NCBI RefSeq assembly: GCF_000301075.1
Contig: NZ_JH932293.1
Coordinates: forward strand, 1,461,673-1,525,672
Source of the DNA: Bergeyella zoohelcum ATCC 43767
Lineage (GTDB): Bacteria > Bacteroidota > Bacteroidia > Flavobacteriales > Weeksellaceae
Length of the DNA stretch: 64,000 nt
Reading direction: 5' to 3'
The notes beneath the pieces were generated by a model. The model did no database searches and was not told the DNA's origin. It worked only from the letters and a program-made list of their open reading frames with translations. Each line of letters opens with the position of its first letter. Position 1 is the stretch's first letter. The translations under genes and the position numbers were made by a program. This document shows positions 17,944 to 27,248 of the stretch, one piece after another.

Positions 17944-17976
17944 AAAACGCTTTTTCATAAGAGCGTTTTTTTATTT
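17944..17976 (+). terminator. Terminator after the glucosaminidase gene
   Basis: AAAACGCT pairs with AGCGTTTT, with three more pairs extending the stem inward (one G-T), followed by TTTATTTT. Confidence 0.8.
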
Positions 17977-18014
17977 TCATAAATTTGTACAACCAATTTT
18001 TTAAAAAAAGATTC

Positions 18015-19289
18015 ATGCGATACCAAAGAAGTTCTGCTTTATTTCAAGAAGCACAAAAATACATCCCTGGAGGCGTAAATTCCCCAGTAAGAGCATTCAA
18101 GTCTGTAGGGGGAGTACCCGTTTTTATGCAATCAGCAAAAGGTGCTTACCTTACCGATGTAGATGGAAACCAATACATTGATTATATTAACTCTTGGGGA
18201 CCTGCAATTATAGGTCATGCCCACGAAATGGTAGTGGAAGCAGTAAAAAAACAAGCCGAAAGCGGTTTTTCCTTTGGAACACCTACCGAGCTGGAAACAG
18301 AGATAGCGAAACTCATTACCGAAAGAATTAATGGAATAGACCAAATCCGTATGGTTTCCTCTGGAACAGAGGCTTGTATGAGTGCCATTCGCTTAGCAAG
18401 AGGATTTACAGGGAGAGACAAAATCATTAAATTTGAAGGATGCTACCATGGACATTCAGATGCTTTTTTAATCAAGGCGGGAAGTGGTGCCATTACTTTT
18501 GGAAATCCTAATTCACCAGGGGTTACACAAGGTACAGCAAAGGATACGCTACTGGCAAGGTACAATGATTTAGAACAAATAGAAGCATTATTCCAAAACA
18601 ATGAAGGAGAAATAGCGGCCATCATCATAGAGCCTGTGGCAGGGAACATGGGCTGCGTATTACCAGAAAATAATTTCTTACAAAATCTGAGAAAAATATG
18701 TGATGAAAACGGTACACTACTTATTTTTGATGAAGTAATGACAGGTTTTAGATTGGCATTTGGAGGAGCTCAAGAACGACTGGGAGTAAAGGCAGATATT
18801 GTGACCTATGGAAAAGTCATTGGTGGAGGAATGCCCGTGGGAGCTTTTGCAGCACGAGAGGAAATTATGGACTACTTGGCACCTAAAGGTGCAGTATATC
18901 AAGCAGGTACACTCAGTGGGAATCCATTGGCGATGCGTGCTGGACTAGAGACACTGAAAATCATTTTATCCGAAAAAGATTTTTATCTATCATTAAACGC
19001 ACAGACAGAAAAACTGGCTAGTGAAGTAGCGAAAGCATTGGATGAAAAAGGAATTCATCATTGCATCAATAGATTAGGCTCTATGATGAGCGTATTTTTT
19101 GATGTAGATAAAGTTCAAAACTTTGATGAAGCTCAAAATGCCAATCACCAGAAATTCAATCAATTTTTCCATCACTTGTTAAATAATGGAATTTATTTGC
19201 CTCCGAGTGGTTATGAAACATGGTTTATTTCATCTCATATCCAAGATGCAGAGATAGAAAAAACAGTGGAAGCAATAAGGTCTTTTTAG
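18015..19289 (+). CDS. hemL: Glutamate-1-semialdehyde 2,1-aminomutase
   Basis: 424 residues from the ATG at 18015 ([20 protein letters not shown]), which matches the usual HemL N-terminus; an in-frame ATG 30 bases earlier is less likely. Key features are [26 protein letters not shown], the aspartate motif [11 protein letters not shown] and the PLP lysine Lys267 in [14 protein letters not shown]. It converts glutamate-1-semialdehyde to 5-aminolevulinate in the C5 route of haem synthesis. No other hem gene is adjacent. Confidence 0.97.
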   Translation: MRYQRSSALFQEAQKYIPGGVNSPVRAFKSVGGVPVFMQSAKGAYLTDVDGNQYIDYINSWGPAIIGHAHEMVVEAVKKQAESGFSFGTPTELETEIAKLITERINGIDQIRMVSSGTEACMSAIRLARGFTGRDKIIKFEGCYHGHSDAFLIKAGSGAITFGNPNSPGVTQGTAKDTLLARYNDLEQIEALFQNNEGEIAAIIIEPVAGNMGCVLPENNFLQNLRKICDENGTLLIFDEVMTGFRLAFGGAQERLGVKADIVTYGKVIGGGMPVGAFAAREEIMDYLAPKGAVYQAGTLSGNPLAMRAGLETLKIILSEKDFYLSLNAQTEKLASEVAKALDEKGIHHCINRLGSMMSVFFDVDKVQNFDEAQNANHQKFNQFFHHLLNNGIYLPPSGYETWFISSHIQDAEIEKTVEAIRSF

Positions 19290-19344
19290 AAATATATACC
19301 ATAAAACTTTGCTCCCTCGTATTTTTTCTTAAGACCATTCCAAA

Positions 19345-19382
19345 ATGCTTTGCCAAAGTTTTTTAGTACTTTGGCAAAGCAT
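19345..19382. repeat. 15-bp inverted repeat with TTTGGCAAAG core (repeat family R1)
   Basis: The arms ATGCTTTGCCAAAGT and ACTTTGGCAAAGCAT are exact reverse complements with an 8-base loop. GTACTTTGGCAAAG recurs at 31981-31994, and a related form lies at 50817-50848. It sits between hemL and the serine hydrolase gene and could also stop hemL transcription. Confidence 0.75.
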
Positions 19383-19488
19383 CTAAAAGCGGTGAAAATC
19401 ACTGAATTCATTTTCTTATTTCCGATAAAAAATGTACTTCATTTTTTCTTTCTAATGGATATTACCAAACAAGTTGATATATCTTACT

Positions 19489-20589
19489 ATGAATAAAATA
19501 GCATTATGTATTGTATTCACATTAATTTCAATCATTGGGTTGGGGCAAAAAACACAAAAAGAACAACTGGATAGTCTATTTACCTCATTGTTTGAGCAAA
19601 AAATGTTTAATGGAAATGTACTGATTGCCGACAAAGGGAAAATTATATTTGAGAAAAGTTTTGGGTGGGCAAACGAAGCAACAAAACAACCTATTAATTC
19701 ATCCACGGTATTTGAATTAGCCTCGGTTTCTAAGCAGTTTACGGCAATGGGTATCGTATTACTGGAAAAACAAAAAAAACTAAAATATGACGATAAAATA
19801 TCAAGGTATATTCCAGAGTTAGCATTTTATGGTAATATTACCATTCAAAATTTGCTACACCACACCAGCGGACTTCCAGATTATATGGAACTTTTTGAAG
19901 AAAAATGGGATAAAACAAAATTTGCTGTTAATCAGGATATTGTAAATGAATTAGCGAAGTATCAACCCAAACTCCATTTTTTGCCTGGTGAGAAATACGA
20001 ATACAGCAATACAGGCTATGCTCTCCTGGGACTCATTATAGAAAAAGTGTCTAAAAAGTCTTTTGGTCAGTTCCTGAGTGAGCATATTTTTACACCATTG
20101 AAAATGAAAAACACTTTGGTGTACAGAAGAAGATTTGCTCCTAAAACAATCAAAAATTATGCTCATGGCTATATCATAGATAGTTTGGGAAATAAGGTAC
20201 TTCCCGATAGTTTTGGAAAAGAATATTATACTTATTATCTTGATGGAATAGTAGGTGATGGGATGGTAAATTCTACTGTTAGAGATTTATTGAAATGGGA
20301 TAGAGCCTTGTATAGTAACAAGTTAGTAAATGATAAAGATAGAAAAATCATTTTTAGTAAAGGAAAGACCAATGACGGTAAAACAGTTGATTATGGATTA
20401 GGTTGGGCGGTCTTAGAAAATAAAAAATACGGTACCATTGTCAATCATTCAGGCGGTTGGGCTGGGTATATCACTTTTATTGAACGCCATTTGGACAACG
20501 ATAAAACCATTATTTTACTTCAAAATAACATCACCGAAAATTCCAGCCTGCCCATAGAAGAAGTTTATAAAATTCTTTATAATGAATGA
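19489..20589 (+). CDS. Beta-lactamase-fold serine hydrolase (PF00144)
   Basis: 366 residues from the ATG at 19489. A signal peptide (about 1-19) precedes a class C beta-lactamase/esterase domain. The SxxK catalytic motif is Ser79-Val-Ser-Lys82 in ELASVSKQFTAMG, YxN is Tyr172-Ser-Asn174 in YEYSNTGYALLG, and HSGG occupies the KTG position near the C-terminus. It is a periplasmic or secreted hydrolase acting on peptides or esters; true beta-lactam resistance is not implied by the family. It stands alone behind a hairpin. Confidence 0.92.
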   Translation: MNKIALCIVFTLISIIGLGQKTQKEQLDSLFTSLFEQKMFNGNVLIADKGKIIFEKSFGWANEATKQPINSSTVFELASVSKQFTAMGIVLLEKQKKLKYDDKISRYIPELAFYGNITIQNLLHHTSGLPDYMELFEEKWDKTKFAVNQDIVNELAKYQPKLHFLPGEKYEYSNTGYALLGLIIEKVSKKSFGQFLSEHIFTPLKMKNTLVYRRRFAPKTIKNYAHGYIIDSLGNKVLPDSFGKEYYTYYLDGIVGDGMVNSTVRDLLKWDRALYSNKLVNDKDRKIIFSKGKTNDGKTVDYGLGWAVLENKKYGTIVNHSGGWAGYITFIERHLDNDKTIILLQNNITENSSLPIEEVYKILYNE

Positions 20590-20736
20590 AGGCTATTGCT
20601 GTGAATTTCTATATACTGATAAGAAAAAAAATTCTTGGAGTAATTTTTTCTTTTAGATGAAATTTTAACCCCAATTTATAAAAATAGATTAACGGTATGT
20701 GAGAAAAAGAACAAGTCTATTTTTCCTTTGGCATAT

Positions 20737-21468
20737 TCATCTCACAGTCCAAATTTCCCATGCTTTTTCGGCTTGCCCTATGAGCATTTCTTCGCCATTA
20801 ATTACAGCAGCTCCTTTTTCTTTACATTTTTTCATAAAAAGTGTTTCTGATGGATTGTATATTAAGTCCATAATGAAATGTTGTTCGGTAATCGCTTCAA
20901 AGGGAAAAGGTAAGACTTCTTCTACATTGGGGAAAGTGCCTACGGGAGTACATTGGATGATAAGCAAATGCTCTGATACCATATGATGACTAAGATTTTC
21001 AAAGTGAATCTCGGACTTTCGGGAAACAGTAGTCCATGGAATATTCATCTTATTAAAAACAAAATGAATGGCTTTTGCTGCTCCGCCATCGCCCAAGATC
21101 AATGCTTTGGCATTCTGATGGATGCAAGGGTTCCAGTGATGTTCTAATGCTTGTCTAAACCCAAAAGCGTCGGTATTGTAGCCTTTGGTTTTTCCGTTTT
21201 GGATGGTAACGGTATTTACAGCACCTATGGTTTGGGCTTCCTCACTGATTTCATCCAAATAAGGAATAATTTCTTGTTTGTAAGGAATGGTTACATTCAC
21301 CCCAATGAGCTGAGGAAGAGTAAGAATATCAGGTACTGAGGCTATATTTTCTATATCAAAGTTTTCGTAGGAACAATCTGTGATGGATAGATTTTTAAAT
21401 TTTTCTGCAAAATATTTTCTTGAAAAACTATAACCGATATTTCTTCCGATGAGTCCGAATTTTTTCAT
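20737..21468 (-). CDS. aroE: Shikimate dehydrogenase
   Basis: 243 residues from the ATG at 21466-21468 (MKKFGLIGRNIGYSFSRKYF); a more distal in-frame start would add nine residues not seen in the family. Substrate-site residues are Ser14/Ser16 in GYSFSRKYF, catalytic Lys64 in NVTIPYKQ, Asn85 and Asp100 (GYNTDAFGF); the NADP-binding loop is GDGGAAKA (126-133). It reduces 3-dehydroshikimate to shikimate in aromatic amino acid synthesis. The substrate motif reads YSFSRKYF where most bacteria have HSLSP, a form I recall from other Bacteroidota. Confidence 0.93.
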   Translation of the reverse strand: MKKFGLIGRNIGYSFSRKYFAEKFKNLSITDCSYENFDIENIASVPDILTLPQLIGVNVTIPYKQEIIPYLDEISEEAQTIGAVNTVTIQNGKTKGYNTDAFGFRQALEHHWNPCIHQNAKALILGDGGAAKAIHFVFNKMNIPWTTVSRKSEIHFENLSHHMVSEHLLIIQCTPVGTFPNVEEVLPFPFEAITEQHFIMDLIYNPSETLFMKKCKEKGAAVINGEEMLIGQAEKAWEIWTVR

Positions 21469-21481
21469 GGATTGAAGATAT

Positions 21482-21515
21482 AAAAATAAGGTCAAAGTAC
21501 AATTACTTTGACCTT
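21482..21515 (-). terminator. Terminator after the secreted nuclease gene
   Basis: A 12-bp perfect stem, AAGGTCAAAGTA with TACTTTGACCTT, has a 4-base loop and is followed on the minus strand by ATTTTTA. Confidence 0.85.
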
Positions 21516-21525
21516 AATAAATTGA

Positions 21526-23331
21526 CTATTTTACAATTATTTTCTTAGTAAATTTCTCGCTTACGATGAGATAAACACCTGAAGGAAGTGATTGTAAATC
21601 AATGTATTTTTGATTTTTAAAAGGATTTATAATACGCTTCATCCATTTGCCATCTGCAGAATATACATCTATTTTCTTTATATTCTCATTGTCTTTATCT
21701 TGGATGAAGAGTAGTCCATTTTCCATAGGATTAGGATAAAGAACGATAGAACTTTCAGCATTTACTTCGGATGTAGAAAGTGTATAACATTCCCAAGATA
21801 AATCATCTATGGCAACTCTATTATTGGTATTATTAGCTATGGTAATATTCACATCACCTGCGATATTGATATTGTCAATGGTCCATGTCTCTACCGGATG
21901 TGTACTAGCTGAAGCACCAGCATGATAATTAATAGTTCCTACAGTATTTCCATTTACTTTTACATCTAGAGTACCATCGGTTCCTGTATATTTTAATTGT
22001 GTTTTAAATGTAATCGATCGGATACCACCGCTGAAAATATCACTTGTAAGATTTCCAGATCTGATGGTAATGGCTTTACCGTTAATGGTTTGGTCTGTCC
22101 TAGAATCGGTTGCAGTCCAAGCAATTCCATGATTAGTCCAAGTATTGGTGCTATAAGAAGTGCCATTATCAGGAATAGCATCAAAAGTTTCTGTAGTAGT
22201 ACATTGTGGAGTAGGGGTAGTCCCTGTAAGCGTAGTTCCTGTAGCAGTGTTACTATTGCCCGAAAGATTTCCTGCTGCATCTTTTGCCACAATATAGAAG
22301 CTGTATAGTGTATTTGGTGTAAGTCCAGAAATAACGGTAGTATTGCTAGTGCCTGAAACAGTGGTATGTAGTGTTCCGTTCATATAAATATCATAACCTA
22401 TCACTCCTACATTATCTGTAGATGCTGTCCAGGTGAGCGTTAAACTATTCGCCATAGGCTGAGATACAGTCACATTAGATGGAATGGTAGGTGGAATATT
22501 ATCCACAGTGGCATTCGGATTCCAAACGAGGTTTACCCAATTAGGATGATCAATATAAGGATTCCTATTTCCTTGATAAGTATAAGCGGCATTGTTTCTA
22601 GTAATTTCTGACGCTGAAACAGGGTCTTGATTATGCCAAGCAAGAAGCACCTGAAGTTGCCAATCTTGAAGAGAAGGATAAGTATTCTGTGCAAGCATAT
22701 TCCCCGTAGAGAAACTATTCATTCTATCTTGGTAACGCGTAACAAAATAGAAAATCATCCTTGCGATATCTCCTTTAAATTCATTGATAGGTTCAAAGAC
22801 GGTTCCAGAATATCCTAGTGTAGCGTTAGCTCCTTTTTTAGAGCCATTAAGAGAAGTATAGTTTGGGTGATTTACCACGCCAAAAGGAAGATTTCCTCTT
22901 TCTCCATTTACTTTTCCATCCGAAGGTCTTACAAAATGAATATCTGACTGCATAGGGGTAGCAGAACCAAAAAGACTCTGAGGAATGATATGTTCCCTAT
23001 TGTAGCAATCGCCTTCTTGGCTGTAATTGCCACATCTATCTCCAGATGAATGTGTGTAATTATAAGGATCTGTTCCTGAAGGATTTTCAGAATACATATC
23101 AAGCACGGTATTATCATTTTCATAGAAGCTATCCTTATCCGTTGTCTGATATCCTGTATAAAGCTGACCGTAGGATTTTGTAACATGCCCTGATTTAATG
23201 ATATTATGCAATTGTGTTTTAAGCTGTGCCCCTGTAAGCCCCTGAGTACCATTATAGTAATGAGCAGGAGGCTGTGCTAGGAAGAGTGTGAACATAAAAG
23301 TTCCACTCAAAGTCAATAATTTTCTTATCAT
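21526..23331 (-). CDS. Secreted endonuclease I with FnIII domain and T9SS sorting tail
   Basis: 601 residues. Signal peptide (1-19); endonuclease I domain (PF04231, about 25-270) with NREHIIPQSLFG (catalytic His114) and DIHFVRPSDGKVNGERGNLP; fibronectin type III domain (about 280-370, PSNVTVSQPMANSLTLTWTA); a beta-rich module (about 380-515); and a C-terminal type IX secretion signal (VLYPNPMENGLLFIQ ... LPSGVYLIVSEKFTKKIIVK). It is predicted to be exported through the T9SS and to degrade extracellular nucleic acid, perhaps for nutrient use. Single gene with its own terminator. Confidence 0.93.
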   Translation of the reverse strand: MIRKLLTLSGTFMFTLFLAQPPAHYYNGTQGLTGAQLKTQLHNIIKSGHVTKSYGQLYTGYQTTDKDSFYENDNTVLDMYSENPSGTDPYNYTHSSGDRCGNYSQEGDCYNREHIIPQSLFGSATPMQSDIHFVRPSDGKVNGERGNLPFGVVNHPNYTSLNGSKKGANATLGYSGTVFEPINEFKGDIARMIFYFVTRYQDRMNSFSTGNMLAQNTYPSLQDWQLQVLLAWHNQDPVSASEITRNNAAYTYQGNRNPYIDHPNWVNLVWNPNATVDNIPPTIPSNVTVSQPMANSLTLTWTASTDNVGVIGYDIYMNGTLHTTVSGTSNTTVISGLTPNTLYSFYIVAKDAAGNLSGNSNTATGTTLTGTTPTPQCTTTETFDAIPDNGTSYSTNTWTNHGIAWTATDSRTDQTINGKAITIRSGNLTSDIFSGGIRSITFKTQLKYTGTDGTLDVKVNGNTVGTINYHAGASASTHPVETWTIDNINIAGDVNITIANNTNNRVAIDDLSWECYTLSTSEVNAESSIVLYPNPMENGLLFIQDKDNENIKKIDVYSADGKWMKRIINPFKNQKYIDLQSLPSGVYLIVSEKFTKKIIVK

Positions 23332-23364
23332 GATTTTATATTTCTATAAAAATAAAATTAAATC

Positions 23365-24600
23365 CTAAATTTTTAATTTCTTGGTTCTAGAAAAAAGCCA
23401 AGCGATAATGATTCCAAAAAATAAAGCGACACTCACCACAATTAAGTAATTGAGTAATGTGATTTTTACAGGGAAGGGGAATACAGGACTAGCCATAAAA
23501 AAACCCGTTTGCATCTGTACAAAAGTAATAATGGAGCCTAGCATAAGCCCTAATACCACACCTACCAATACAATGAGTACTCCTGTATAAAAATATATTT
23601 TCCTAAGGTCTAAAAAGCTCATACCGAGAGATAAAAGCGTTTTAGCCTGTTTTCTTTTATCCAATTGTAGAATGATGATGGCACCTGCAAGGTTAAATGT
23701 AGTAACAAAAATAACCAATGAAAAAATAAGATAGATAAATAATTTCTCTATATTAATCATTTTCCAGAATGCTGCATTTTCCTCTTTCTTAGTGGTGAGT
23801 ACAAAATCTTTACCGAGCTTATCAGATAAAGCATCTCTTAGTTCATCTGTAAATTCAGGGTGATGTAGCCGAATGACTATTTGGTAAGCCTCCCCTTTGT
23901 TCAGCTGTAAAAGCCCTTGACTAAGTTCTATAGGAGCAATAATAAAATTATTCATCTGGTCTTTTCCCTCGAAAGCTCCTGTACTGTAAATTTCTTTCTT
24001 ATTGAAAATGTCAGACTCTTGGGTAACCAAGCCTTTTCCTGCTTTCGGCATAAAGATAGACGCAGAAATATGAGTATCAAGCCCCGTAGGAAGTCCCAAT
24101 CTATGTGCCAGAAGATATTCTATAATCACTTCGTTTTCAAAATTAAAACTCGGATAGCTTCCCACAATGACACTGTGATGAATAGGGTTTACAGCAAGAT
24201 AATTTTCATCTACACCACGCAAATAAGCAATATCTCCCTTTCCATCATGCTCTATATATACTTTTTCTTCAATGAGTTTAGAAAAAGCAGCTATTTTTTC
24301 TTCCTTTTGGAGTATTTTTTCTACATTCTGTATATTTTTCAGCACTTTACCTGAATTACTTTTAATGGTAATATCTGCATGTAAATCTTTAATGATATTA
24401 TTATTCAGCTCTTCTAGTCCTGAAAATACGGATAAAATAATGAACATAGCCGCCACAGCCACCATCATCGCTAAGGCTGAAAGCCATGTGATAAAAGTAA
24501 CAGCGGTACTTCCTTTTTTAGCGGTAATATACCGAAGTGCGATATAAAAAGCAGTATTTCTCAAGGAGGGTTCTGATTTTTTAGAGGATAGGATTATCAC
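23365..24600 (-). CDS. FtsX-type ABC transporter permease (LolE/MacB-like)
   Basis: 411 residues with one N-terminal and three C-terminal membrane segments around a large periplasmic domain (about 65-270), the FtsX/MacB_PCD layout of lipoprotein-releasing permeases. WLSALAMMVAVAAMFIILSVFSGLEEL and ATTFNLAGAIIILQLDKRKQAKTLLSLGMS type segments are characteristic. The first in-frame start is a GTG at 24600 that overlaps rbfA by 20 bases; a TTG at 24562-24564 (giving MRNTAFYIALRY) avoids the overlap and fits homologues better. It could extract lipoproteins for delivery to the outer membrane. The ATPase partner is not adjacent; the LolD-like ATPase at 46896 is one candidate. Confidence 0.87.
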   Translation of the reverse strand: MIILSSKKSEPSLRNTAFYIALRYITAKKGSTAVTFITWLSALAMMVAVAAMFIILSVFSGLEELNNNIIKDLHADITIKSNSGKVLKNIQNVEKILQKEEKIAAFSKLIEEKVYIEHDGKGDIAYLRGVDENYLAVNPIHHSVIVGSYPSFNFENEVIIEYLLAHRLGLPTGLDTHISASIFMPKAGKGLVTQESDIFNKKEIYSTGAFEGKDQMNNFIIAPIELSQGLLQLNKGEAYQIVIRLHHPEFTDELRDALSDKLGKDFVLTTKKEENAAFWKMINIEKLFIYLIFSLVIFVTTFNLAGAIIILQLDKRKQAKTLLSLGMSFLDLRKIYFYTGVLIVLVGVVLGLMLGSIITFVQMQTGFFMASPVFPFPVKITLLNYLIVVSVALFFGIIIAWLFSRTKKLKI

Positions 24601-24949
24601 CCTCTCCTCGGAGTTCTTTTTCTATTTTTTCTACATCATCTAGCGTAGTGTCTAGGAAGAAATACAGCTCGGGTATGATTCTTACCTGTTTAGCCATTTT
24701 TTTTCCAATAAAATTGCGATACTGAGATTTATTGGTCTCTATTTCCTTCATAATGGCAGTTCTATATTCACTTGGAAATATGCTTAGATAAATTTTAGCA
24801 ATACTAAGGTCTGCGGTTACTTTTACATCAGAAACCGTAATCATAAACTGCTGAGGGCTTTCCGCAGATTGTTTTCTAAAAAGTTCAGCAAAATCTTCTT
24901 GGATGATTTGTGCTACTTTGCGTTGTCTGTTCGTTTCATTCATGGCCAC
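24581..24949 (-). CDS. rbfA: 30S ribosome-binding factor RbfA
   Basis: 122 residues, KH-like fold: NRQRKVAQIIQEDFAELFRK, then ITVSDVKVTADLSIAKIYLSIFP and the C-terminal VRIIPELYFFLDTTLDDVEKIEKEL. RbfA binds 16S rRNA during late 30S maturation and is needed for growth in the cold. The first ATG is at 24949, and Met3 (24943) is equally possible. The permease gene overlaps or abuts its end, an arrangement that I recall being common in Flavobacteria. Confidence 0.95.
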   Translation of the reverse strand: MAMNETNRQRKVAQIIQEDFAELFRKQSAESPQQFMITVSDVKVTADLSIAKIYLSIFPSEYRTAIMKEIETNKSQYRNFIGKKMAKQVRIIPELYFFLDTTLDDVEKIEKELRGEGDNPIL

Positions 24950-25013
24950 AAAGGTAAGATTTTGTTTTGAAAATGAAGAAATGAAAGAAAATTGGTTTTA
25001 TCAGGGGAAAATA

Positions 25014-25982
25014 CTACGGACGGTATTTAGAATCATTAAAAATCTCTTGTGTTTTTTTGGATAAAAAATGAGGCAAATCTTTGGCGTTTTTATGAAGGTA
25101 TTGGTCACAGATAGACTTTCCTACAAAAACACCCACTTGTGGCGAAGCTTCTTTATCTATTTCCGAATAAAACTTGGAAAAAGGAGCTTGGGAAATAAAT
25201 CTTTCAACAAGTTTTTGGTCTTCACTGAAAAGAACATCCTTCTCTATGAAATAATTCCATATATTCGCTTCGTTTTCTTTTGTCCATTGGTATTGTGATT
25301 CAGTAAGGTACATTCTTAAATGAGCGGGTAGGGTAGGGCAAAATGCCTCCTGAAGTACCTTTACTTTCCCCTCATAAATCATTAATTCCACAAATTTTTG
25401 CTCCTCTCTATGGAATGGCACCATGGTTCTAGCAACTGCTTCTGCCATCTTAGGAATGATATGCGCTGGAGTCATGCTTTTTTTGAGGTAATTCTCTATG
25501 TCTGTATAAGCCGCATGATTTTCACCCAAAAAACAAGATAAATCTATGAAAAGTACTTTTTCTTCGGGATTATAAATAATAGGGTCAAGATACATTTGAC
25601 CATCAGAAGAATAAGTATATACTTTAGGAGATTCATATTGTGGAAAATACATTTTTATTCTTCTAAATACATCTGCTATTTCTTTTTCTAAAGAAATGTT
25701 TTGGGTGCTTTTTTTTATGTCATTATAGATTTGGAGTGCATTTGCATCTGTTCTTCTGGCTGAAAAAAGACTATCTGACACGGAACCTTGAAACCAAGGA
25801 TATTGCTGTTTAAACTGTTCATCGGTAACATTTTTATCAAAATAAGTTTCAGATAAATCAATGATTTTTACTACTTCCTCTGGTGTGGAAATCTTTGTAT
25901 CCCAAAGGTTCTCATCAGAAGAGTTACAGGCAGACAAGAATAGTGAAAAAACAATTATTGCAGTAATTTTTAGTGATTTCAT
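25014..25982 (-). CDS. gldB: Gliding motility lipoprotein GldB
   Basis: 322 residues from the ATG at 25980-25982, which places a lipoprotein signal at the N-terminus (FSLFLSACN, Cys19). The body matches GldB: a helical segment FRRIKMYFPQYESPKVYTY, LFIDLSCFLGENHAAY, MTPAHIIPKMAEAVARTMVPF, MIYEGKVKVLQEAFCPTLPAHL, APFSKFYSEI and the ending FNDSKYRP. GldB is required for gliding in Flavobacterium and is tied to the T9SS machinery, which fits the T9SS-tailed nuclease two genes away. Many non-gliding relatives also keep it. Confidence 0.88.
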   Translation of the reverse strand: MKSLKITAIIVFSLFLSACNSSDENLWDTKISTPEEVVKIIDLSETYFDKNVTDEQFKQQYPWFQGSVSDSLFSARRTDANALQIYNDIKKSTQNISLEKEIADVFRRIKMYFPQYESPKVYTYSSDGQMYLDPIIYNPEEKVLFIDLSCFLGENHAAYTDIENYLKKSMTPAHIIPKMAEAVARTMVPFHREEQKFVELMIYEGKVKVLQEAFCPTLPAHLRMYLTESQYQWTKENEANIWNYFIEKDVLFSEDQKLVERFISQAPFSKFYSEIDKEASPQVGVFVGKSICDQYLHKNAKDLPHFLSKKTQEIFNDSKYRP

Positions 25983-26059
25983 AAGGATAGTTTCAATGGA
26001 GACAAAAGTAGTAATATTTATCATGATTCTCAAAATTCACAAAAAACTGTAAAAAATAT

Positions 26060-26090
26060 TTTGGCAGAAAGAAAAAAAGTTATATATTTG
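26060..26090 (+). promoter_or_regulatory. Consensus Bacteroidota promoter for the tRNA-Phe pair
   Basis: TTTG at 26060-26063 and TATATTTG at 26083-26090 are separated by exactly 19 bases, the textbook spacing. The first tRNA begins 22 bases downstream. Confidence 0.75.
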
Positions 26091-26112
26091 CACCACTCAA
26101 AAACAGAGTAAT

Positions 26113-26185
<73 letters not shown>

Positions 26186-26190
26186 CTTTA

Positions 26191-26263
<73 letters not shown>

Positions 26264-26270
26264 CCTCAAA

Positions 26271-26301
26271 GGGATTACCCAAAAGGTAATCTCTTTTTTT
26301 T
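26271..26301 (+). terminator. Terminator after the tRNA-Phe pair
   Basis: A 9-bp stem (GGGATTACC with GGTAATCTC, one G-T pair) with a 5-base loop is followed by eight T. Confidence 0.85.
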
Positions 26302-26315
26302 ATGTATCTTCACCT

Positions 26316-27197
26316 ATGTTTCATGCCTTTTTTTATAATCTGGAAAATTTTTATATCCATCCTAATTCCCACGATGAAGATTTACTCCAATTTTCAAAGT
26401 TAAAGAATTGGAATGCAATACGATATGAGAATAAATTGCAAAAACTAAATCACCTTTTTTCTCTATTTAAAAATCAATATTTAAGACTACCTGCCATCAT
26501 TGGTCTATGCGAGTTTCAGGGGGAAAATGTTTTAGAATCCATTACTAACCTTTCTATTTTTGATGGAAATTATACATTTCTTTGCACACAAAATTCAGAC
26601 AAAAGAGGAATGAAAGTGGGTATGCTGTATGATACATCTATAGTACATATTCTATTTTCAAAGTCCTTGTCATTAGGGAATGAATTGGGGGCTAGAGGTT
26701 ATGTTCCCAGAGAAATTTTACACTGTAGATGTGAAATAAAAAAACGAGTGTATGATGTCTTCATCGTTCATTTGCCCTCAAAAAGAAATAAAGACGAAAA
26801 TAAATCATTGAGGGCCAATATTCTATTAGAACTAGAAAAAACAGTTAAACATAGTTTATCTCAAGGATATGAGGTATTACTTATGGGAGATTTCAATCAA
26901 GATTTTTCTACTCGCTCTAAAGATGAGAACTGGCTTACAAGCTTTTCTAATAAGCTACTTTTTTCTTTTCCTACTTCATTTCATCATCGAAAAGGAATTT
27001 ATGTAGATGCCATTTTTCATTTTCAGCCTAATGAGAATGAACTGGTGCTTCGTAAGATGCCCATTTCCGTTTTTAATACAGGATTTCTGACCCATTTCGA
27101 GAGGAAAAAAATAGGAGAACCTTTACCTACTTTTTTGGGGACGAGGTATTTGGGGGGCGTGAGTGATCATTTTCCTGTTTTTTCCGAGATAAAATAA
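26316..27197 (+). CDS. Endonuclease/exonuclease/phosphatase-family protein
   Basis: 293 residues from the ATG at 26316; an upstream in-frame start would lie inside the tRNA gene. The fold is shown by AFFYNLENFYI (Asn8, Glu10), GLCEFQGENVLESI (metal-binding Glu), VHLPSKR, LLMGDFNQDF and the C-terminal GGVSDHFPVFSEI (catalytic Asp-His). Members cleave phosphodiester bonds in nucleic acids or other phosphate esters; no signal peptide is seen, so it is probably cytoplasmic. The N-terminal LENFY is usual for the Bacteroidota subgroup. Confidence 0.9.
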   Translation: MFHAFFYNLENFYIHPNSHDEDLLQFSKLKNWNAIRYENKLQKLNHLFSLFKNQYLRLPAIIGLCEFQGENVLESITNLSIFDGNYTFLCTQNSDKRGMKVGMLYDTSIVHILFSKSLSLGNELGARGYVPREILHCRCEIKKRVYDVFIVHLPSKRNKDENKSLRANILLELEKTVKHSLSQGYEVLLMGDFNQDFSTRSKDENWLTSFSNKLLFSFPTSFHHRKGIYVDAIFHFQPNENELVLRKMPISVFNTGFLTHFERKKIGEPLPTFLGTRYLGGVSDHFPVFSEIK

Positions 27198-27248
27198 GGT
27201 AAAAAAGAGATTATTTCTTACCTTTGACTAACATTTTTTATAAATCTT

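Noticed and set aside
19489-20589. Serine hydrolase as a beta-lactam resistance gene
   Set aside because: PF00144 members are mostly esterases or peptidases; SxxK and YxN alone do not imply beta-lactamase activity.
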